NCBI GenBank assembly: GCA_902633125.1
Contig: CACPEZ010000007.1
Coordinates: forward strand, 1-38,104
From: an uncultured Pelagibacteraceae bacterium
GTDB taxonomy: Bacteria > Pseudomonadota > Alphaproteobacteria > Pelagibacterales > Pelagibacteraceae
Length of the DNA stretch: 38,104 nucleotides
Direction: 5' to 3'
The position numbers and the translations under genes are program-made. This document shows positions 33,487 through 38,104 of this stretch, one piece after another. The stretch's first letter is position 1, and every line of letters starts with the position of its first letter. Below the pieces are notes generated by a model. That model searched no databases and was not told the DNA's origin. It was given only the letters and a program-made list of their open reading frames with translations.

Positions 33487-34415
33487 ACTGGATTACAAAA
33501 GCTTTAAGTTTTGGTGAAAAAATAAAACGAGTTTTAAAAAAAAGACCATCAAAAGAAGATATAGCAAACTCTGACTGGACCAGTTGTTGCAAAGGCCCAA
33601 TATTAAAAAAAGATCTTGAAGAAAATTTATGGGTTTGTAACTTGTGTGGTAAACATCATAGAATTAATTGTCGACAAAGATTTGACATTATTTTTGGAAA
33701 AAATGCTTACGAAATAATTGATACACCGATTCCAGCGGAAGACCCCCTCCAATGGATCGATACCAAGTCATATAAAGACAGATTAAAATCTGCACGAAAA
33801 AAAACTAATCAGAATTCAGCTGTAATGATTGCTAAAGGAAGAATAAATGGAGTAGAAGTAACAGCAGGAGCTATTAATTTTGAGTTTATTGGTGGCTCTG
33901 TTGGTGCGGCTGAGGGTGAAGCAATTATTTATGGTGTTCAACACGCTATTGACAATCAAACACCTTTTGTTTTCTTTCCTTGTGGTGGAGGACAAAGAAT
34001 GTTTGAGTCTCCTATTGCCCTTGCAAATATGACAAGGACTACACTTGCTATTAATGAACTTAAAAAAAATAATCTTCCTTATTTAGTTTGTTTTACTGAT
34101 CCAACAGCTGGTGGAATTACTGCATCTTTTGCGATGTTAGGAGACATTCATTTTGCTGAACCTGGGTGTTTAATAGCCTTTGCTGGAAAAAGAGTTATAC
34201 AAGCAACAGTTAAAGAAGAACTTAGTTCAGACTTTCAAACATCTGAGTTCGTAGAAAAGCATGGATTTGTCGACAGAATAGTTGAACGAAAAGATTTAAA
34301 AACCGAAATAAGCTTACTATTATCAATATTGTTAAAAAAAGATAACGCGGTAAATGAAAAGCAAATAAATGAAACTTCAGACAATATTGAACCGCTTGCA
34401 AAAGCTGCATCCTAA
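33483..34415 (+). CDS. accD: Acetyl-CoA carboxylase carboxyltransferase subunit beta
   Basis: AccD pairs with AccA in the carboxyltransferase. The 310-residue protein has the N-terminal zinc ribbon followed by the crotonase-like domain: MIAKGRINGVEVTAGAINFEF, GGSVGAAEGEAI, FFPCGGGQRM, TDPTAGGITASFAMLGD and FAGKRVIQATVKEEL. In the ribbon the second pair is normal (Cys52, Cys55 in VCNLCGKHH). The first pair, normally CxxC, reads SCCKG with Cys35 and Cys36 adjacent and Gly38 at the usual second Cys. The trpA-accD-folC order is a conserved proteobacterial arrangement. The gene overlaps folC by 47 nt. Confidence 0.95.
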   Translation: MNWITKALSFGEKIKRVLKKRPSKEDIANSDWTSCCKGPILKKDLEENLWVCNLCGKHHRINCRQRFDIIFGKNAYEIIDTPIPAEDPLQWIDTKSYKDRLKSARKKTNQNSAVMIAKGRINGVEVTAGAINFEFIGGSVGAAEGEAIIYGVQHAIDNQTPFVFFPCGGGQRMFESPIALANMTRTTLAINELKKNNLPYLVCFTDPTAGGITASFAMLGDIHFAEPGCLIAFAGKRVIQATVKEELSSDFQTSEFVEKHGFVDRIVERKDLKTEISLLLSILLKKDNAVNEKQINETSDNIEPLAKAAS

Positions 34416-35634
34416 AGAAATTGACCTAAGTCTAGATAGAGTTAAAAATCTTTGTAAAAAATTAGGTGATCCTCAAAAAAAATTAAAATACATATCTGTA
34501 GTTGGAACAAATGGAAAGTATTCAACTATACAGGCAGTAAGATCAATTTTAAAAACAGCTAATATAGATTGTAATATTTATACTAGTCCACATATTCAAA
34601 AAATTAATGAGAGATTTATTTTTAATGACGAAGAAATATCTGACCATAACTTGTCTAAGTTATTAATAGAAGTTGAAAATGTTAATAATGGAGAACAAAT
34701 AACTTACTTCGAAATATTAACTGCAGCATATTTTTATCATGCAAGTAAATTCAAAGACAAAATAAATATTATAGAAAGTGGTCTATTTCATAGATTTGAT
34801 GCAACAAATATTATTGATAATAATTTATCTAGTATTGTTACTTCAATAGGTTTAGATCATTTAGACTGGTTACCAAAAAATGAGCAAAATATTGAAAAAA
34901 TTGTTTATGAAAAAACCTCATCCCTTCTAAATTCTATTATTGTAGTTAGCAAACAAAGCTCAGATGAAACTTTAAATTTAATTAAAAAAACAATTAATAA
35001 TAATCAATCAAAAAAAATCATTTATAAAGACGATTTTAATTATTCATTAAGTGAGAATGGTTTTATTTATTATGAGGATAAATATGGTGGTTTAAAATTA
35101 CCAAAACCAAACCTATTAGGTAATTTTCAAATTGACAATTGTGCGACAGCTATTGCTACAGTAAGAAATTTAAAATTAGAAGTAAAAGATGAAAATATTA
35201 AAGAAGGTATTACTAAAATAAAAAGTATTGCAAGACTTCAAGAAATTAAATCTGGAAAGCTTAAAAATATTTGTAAGGATAATAGATTATATTTAGATGG
35301 CTCACATAATCCTTTAGGTGCAAAAGCTCTTAATGAATATTTAAATACTCTTGATTGTAAAAAGCATTTAATTCTTGGAATGATGTCTAATAAGGATCAC
35401 GAAGAATATTTAAGCAAGTTTAATAATATATCTTCCATAACAACAATTGATATTCCTTACCAACCAAATGCTATTAAAGGAATAGATTTAAAAGAAAAAT
35501 TAAATAAATATCCTAATGTTAATTACAAAAAATCTATTGAAGAGGCTCTTAATTCTCTAAATCCAGAGAAAGGTGATTTAATAATGATTACTGGGTCTCT
35601 ATATCTAGCTGGAGAAGTACTTAATTTAAATTAA
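34369..35634 (+). CDS. folC: Folylpolyglutamate synthase / dihydrofolate synthase
   Basis: FolC adds glutamate to dihydropteroate and extends folate polyglutamate tails. The 421-residue Mur-ligase-type protein begins with ILNRLQKLHPKEIDLSLDRV. It has the P-loop VVGTNGKYST (44-53), YTSPHIQKINERF, TSIGLDHLDWL and the C-terminal LDGSHNPLGAKAL. In the P-loop the residue after Lys50 is Tyr51 where Gly is usual (GTNGKGS). The ATG lies 47 nt inside accD in another frame, and the family start supports this long overlap. It converges on trxA with a 4-nt stop overlap (TTAA). Confidence 0.93.
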   Translation: MKLQTILNRLQKLHPKEIDLSLDRVKNLCKKLGDPQKKLKYISVVGTNGKYSTIQAVRSILKTANIDCNIYTSPHIQKINERFIFNDEEISDHNLSKLLIEVENVNNGEQITYFEILTAAYFYHASKFKDKINIIESGLFHRFDATNIIDNNLSSIVTSIGLDHLDWLPKNEQNIEKIVYEKTSSLLNSIIVVSKQSSDETLNLIKKTINNNQSKKIIYKDDFNYSLSENGFIYYEDKYGGLKLPKPNLLGNFQIDNCATAIATVRNLKLEVKDENIKEGITKIKSIARLQEIKSGKLKNICKDNRLYLDGSHNPLGAKALNEYLNTLDCKKHLILGMMSNKDHEEYLSKFNNISSITTIDIPYQPNAIKGIDLKEKLNKYPNVNYKKSIEEALNSLNPEKGDLIMITGSLYLAGEVLNLN

Positions 35635-35951
35635 ATATTTTCTTTTATAAAAGCTACTATATCGCTTTTTGGTGTAGCCCCAACTTTAGTAGCTTTTAAT
35701 TCACCACCTTTAAATAAAAGCATTGTAGGAATTCCACGAACACCGTACTTAGTAGGCATGTTAGGCTCTGAGTCTATGTCGTGTTTTGCAATGACAATGT
35801 CATTCGCCATCTCCTCTGAAATTTCCTCTAAAATTGGTCCAACCATTTTACAAGGTCCACACCATTCGGCCCAAAAATCTACTAAAACTGGTTTTTCATT
35901 TTTTAAAACTTGTTCTTCAAATTTTTCATCTGTTACTTTTAATGTAGCCAT
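35631..35951 (-). CDS. trxA: Thioredoxin
   Basis: This is a cytoplasmic thiol-disulfide reductase for ribonucleotide reductase and other targets. The 106-residue single-domain protein has FWAEWCGPCKMVGPIL with the redox pair Cys31 and Cys34, the buried Asp in VDFWA, the cis-Pro motif GVRGIPTMLLF, and VGATPKSD near the end. No signal peptide is present. The length matches E. coli Trx1. It is a single minus-strand gene whose start faces a 66-nt gap after the ExoI-like gene. Confidence 0.97.
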   Translation of the reverse strand: MATLKVTDEKFEEQVLKNEKPVLVDFWAEWCGPCKMVGPILEEISEEMANDIVIAKHDIDSEPNMPTKYGVRGIPTMLLFKGGELKATKVGATPKSDIVAFIKENI

Positions 35952-35997
35952 CCGTTTTATATATAAATAAAAATTTTTTTATCAATAGTTAAAAGAG

Positions 35998-36027
35998 AAA
36001 TGTTTAAATTATCCACATTAAACATTT
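35998..36027 (-). terminator. Terminator-like hairpin at the end of the ExoI-like gene
   Basis: AAATGTTTAA and TTAAACATTT form a perfect 10-bp stem with a 10-nt loop. The exonuclease stop codon lies in the upstream arm on the minus strand. The following bases (CTCTTTT) form only a weak U-tract, and the stem is 9 A-T pairs to 1 C-G in each arm, so terminator function is uncertain. Chance is possible in such AT-rich DNA, although perfect 10-bp arms are uncommon. Confidence 0.35.
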
Positions 36028-37451
36028 TCATATTTTTTCTGTATTGACATTGCATATTCATTAAATTCATCTAGTAATGCGAGCTTTTCATTATCATTCT
36101 CATTAGTATATTTTTCTCTTAGTGTATCAATTTCTGTATAGAGTGTAGGAATTGTCCACCATTTTTCTTTTTTTTCACTCAAAATCCGCTTTGCAATCTC
36201 TCGTTTTATTGTTTTAAGCATGCTCTCTGGGAGAACTTCGGGCGCCTCTTGAAAAATAATTTTTTTTCCAAATCCAACTAAACGATCATCATCAAATTTA
36301 TCTAGTAATTTAAGTTTATCTTTCCATGATGCTGCATGCCAAGAAGGAAATAAGGCAGTATCTTTGTTTGATGTAAATTTAGCATAAATGCTCTCTTCAG
36401 CATATATATCTTCTTGTGTTTTAGATTGTTCTTTCTCCTCAGCAACTTCTCTTAATGCATGAAGTATATTTTGAGAAAATTTTTCGTTATTTTTAATTAT
36501 ATCTGCTCTCTTGTTAATTAACGATTTATCCATCACATTGTAAGGTTCTGCTTGCATTCCATATTGTGCATCTACAATTATTGGGGCTTTATTAGATCTA
36601 ATCGTTCTTAAAAATTTAGGAGACTTTTTCATTTCAACTTTAAGTTCATTTATTGATAAATTTAATAATGGCTCAACATCAGTCCTTAGATCGAATGCAT
36701 AATACCAGCCAGTGTATATAGGGTGCATACAATATTTTTGATGGAGAGGTGCAACTAGGTGAAGTCTAGATTTGCCATAATAATACTCATTTAAGGTAAG
36801 AATTTCTCCTTTTTTAATAATAGTTTCAGTGTCAGATTTATTCGCAGTTTTAAAAAAAGACTCCCAAGTACTTGGTTGTTTTTTTTTAACTATATTTAAG
36901 ACTTTGGCAGTCATTATACTATCACTTAACGCACTATGAGCATCAGTTGAGTCTATGCCCTGCATTCTTGCTAATGATTCCAATTTAAATACTGCATTAT
37001 TTTTTTCATTAAATTCTACTTCTAAAATTGATGGATCTATCGCAAAAGCTGCGCGAGCAATATTAATACCATCGTGTCTTTTGTTTGGAGCAGCATTTGT
37101 AAGATATGGATATCTAATCCCTTTAAAAAACTCTTTTCTTATCATTTCATCATCAAATCCAATATTAGACCAACCAAGAAATACTGCGGGACTCCACTTT
37201 TTAAATATTTTTTCAACTTCTGCTAACATTTGATAATGAGAAAGATTAGTTTGAGTTAATTGCTTTATAGATGTTTTATTTACAATTAAAGCCATTGCTT
37301 GAAAGACCTCTCCTTCAGGTAATCGACATCTTAAATTAAATCTATCTTTCTCTTTAAAATTCTCATCAACTAAAACACCACCAATTTCAATTATGCTTCC
37401 AAAATCTGTGCTTGCACTCGATGATTCTATATCCCAAATTGCTAAATTCAT
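36018..37451 (-). CDS. sbcB: ExoI (SbcB)-like 3'-5' exodeoxyribonuclease
   Basis: The DEDDh exonuclease domain is clear. Exo I is AIWDIESSSASTDFGSIIEIG with Asp7 and Glu9. Exo II is GWSNIGFDDEMIRKEFF with Asp100/101. Exo III is DAHSALSDSIMTAKVL with His172 and Asp177. The 477-residue length and the long C-terminal half agree with E. coli exonuclease I (475), a single-strand 3'-5' enzyme in recombination and mismatch repair. The C-terminal half (200-477) shows segments such as LHLVAPLHQKYCMHP that I cannot match to a named SH3-like domain with certainty. The upstream gap of 124 nt separates it from the PD-(D/E)XK nuclease. Confidence 0.83.
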   Translation of the reverse strand: MNLAIWDIESSSASTDFGSIIEIGGVLVDENFKEKDRFNLRCRLPEGEVFQAMALIVNKTSIKQLTQTNLSHYQMLAEVEKIFKKWSPAVFLGWSNIGFDDEMIRKEFFKGIRYPYLTNAAPNKRHDGINIARAAFAIDPSILEVEFNEKNNAVFKLESLARMQGIDSTDAHSALSDSIMTAKVLNIVKKKQPSTWESFFKTANKSDTETIIKKGEILTLNEYYYGKSRLHLVAPLHQKYCMHPIYTGWYYAFDLRTDVEPLLNLSINELKVEMKKSPKFLRTIRSNKAPIIVDAQYGMQAEPYNVMDKSLINKRADIIKNNEKFSQNILHALREVAEEKEQSKTQEDIYAEESIYAKFTSNKDTALFPSWHAASWKDKLKLLDKFDDDRLVGFGKKIIFQEAPEVLPESMLKTIKREIAKRILSEKKEKWWTIPTLYTEIDTLREKYTNENDNEKLALLDEFNEYAMSIQKKYENV

Positions 37452-37575
37452 AATTACATCCTTAAATTTGCTATTATTTAATGGGTTTTTGGAAAGTTTT
37501 TTAAAGACTTAACCATTAGCATATAAACAATTAGCTCAGGTATTAATAACTCTTTTATGGATAGGATAAATAAAG
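37452..37575. other. Intergenic gap between the two nuclease genes
   Basis: This 124-nt A/T-rich gap separates two minus-strand nuclease genes. It presumably holds the promoter of the ExoI-like gene. I see no convincing -35/-10 pair, terminator or RNA fold. Confidence 0.4.
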
Positions 37576-38104
37576 TCAAGATATATTATTCAATTCGTAA
37601 AACTTTTTAACCCTTCCTAAAAATAAATTTTGATACATTTCTAATTCAGCACCTTCAATTTTAAATTCTTGGAATAAAATATCTTTAGTACATAGCAGTA
37701 TTATTCCTGCTTTCATCTTAGTTCCATGAACAACATCATGAGCTAAAGTATAAGCTCCTAATTGCAAAAAATAATCTTGAATATAATCTGATTTTTTCGG
37801 TTTATTAGACTGTTTAAAATCTACTATAACATCTTTACCTTCAAACAATGCTATCATGTCAGCTGTGCCAGCATATTGATCTGGATAATATAAAGTTTCT
37901 TCCATTCCATATACTTCATTGAGTCTTCCGGTAATTCCTTTTTGAATTATTTCTTTTGCCATATTTTTATATTGCTCATTACTTTCAAAAAAACTTTCAT
38001 TTATTCTTCCTCTCAAATAATCTTCGATATAAGAGTGCATTGAGGTACCTCTTGATGATGCTTCTGTTTTAATTCTATTAGCTTCATTAATTCCTACTCT
38101 TGCT
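37576..38104 (-). CDS. PD-(D/E)XK nuclease, MGME1-like, 5' end beyond window
   Basis: The reading frame is open to the right edge, so the N-terminus is missing; an in-frame Met at 38040 gives 154 visible residues, but conserved sequence continues upstream. Just before it is an ANRIKTEASSRGTSMH segment, matching the RGTxxH motif ahead of the catalytic core. The core is AGTADMIALFEGKDVIVDFK, with Asp61, Asp74 and Lys76 (numbered from that Met) as the D-(D/E)XK triad, followed by QSNKPK and the Gln-containing QLGAYTLA. This order closely recalls the mitochondrial single-strand exonuclease MGME1 and related phage and bacterial exonucleases. Substrate and role are inferred. It lies upstream of the ExoI-like gene on the same strand. 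Confidence 0.8.
   Translation of the reverse strand, partial: ARVGINEANRIKTEASSRGTSMHSYIEDYLRGRINESFFESNEQYKNMAKEIIQKGITGRLNEVYGMEETLYYPDQYAGTADMIALFEGKDVIVDFKQSNKPKKSDYIQDYFLQLGAYTLAHDVVHGTKMKAGIILLCTKDILFQEFKIEGAELEMYQNLFLGRVKKFYELNNIS

Noticed and set aside
1..38104. tRNA genes, CRISPR arrays, insertion sequences, prophage or a defence island
   Set aside because: I saw no cloverleaf-like GC islands other than the SRP RNA, no spaced direct repeats, no transposase or integrase motifs and no phage structural genes.

Overview
The window reads as a compact, AT-rich alphaproteobacterial chromosome segment. It resembles the streamlined marine SAR11 (Pelagibacterales) type: very low GC, roughly 97% of bases in genes, many 1-14 nt overlaps, GcrA-family and DUF4167 proteins, a membrane-anchored c-type cytochrome, and core metabolism almost throughout. 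That assignment is inferred from composition and gene content; there is no rRNA in the window to confirm it. I see 40 protein loci (two cut by the window edges, one frameshifted) and one structured RNA. I see no tRNA, CRISPR array, insertion sequence or prophage. No gene-free stretch exceeds about 165 bases.

Left part (1-8.2 kb): the 3' end of an M23 peptidase meets a minus-strand block of DUF4167, prmC, prfA, ispG and lysC, linking translation termination, isoprenoid synthesis and the aspartate pathway. Then come ubiG (+), a DUF1178 protein (-) and argJ (-).

Middle (8.2-23.1 kb): secA (+) converges on accA (-), whose product carries an unexpected hydrophobic C-terminal tail. glcB (+) follows, without the glycine riboswitch expected for SAR11. 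A minus-strand replication/repair block recR-ybaB-dnaX is headed by a small SRP RNA gene (ffs) that forces the dnaX start to be moved downstream. Then pheA, kdsB, a cytochrome c gene, argF-argD, gcrA, a SHOCT protein and an NDUFA9-like dehydrogenase.

Right part (23.1-38.1 kb): rnd, kdsD (two single-base frameshifts in T tracts), lptC and lptB form an LPS/RNA-processing run. A long tight plus-strand series follows: aroA-cmk-rpsA-ihfB-pyrF-trpF-trpB-trpA-accD-folC. It joins the shikimate/tryptophan pathway, pyrimidine nucleotides, ribosomal protein S1, fatty-acid initiation and folate. Convergent trxA, an ExoI-like exonuclease and a PD-(D/E)XK nuclease (cut by the right edge) close the window.

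I did not find an obviously new multi-gene defence or mobile system. The interesting signals are molecular departures inside core genes: a cytidylate kinase lacking the P-loop lysine; a tryptophan synthase with both partners of the classical alpha-beta salt bridge replaced and Asp in place of the catalytic Glu of TrpB; a carboxyltransferase subunit with a membrane-like tail; a zinc ribbon with a displaced Cys; and a kdsD reading frame that would need slippage to be expressed.
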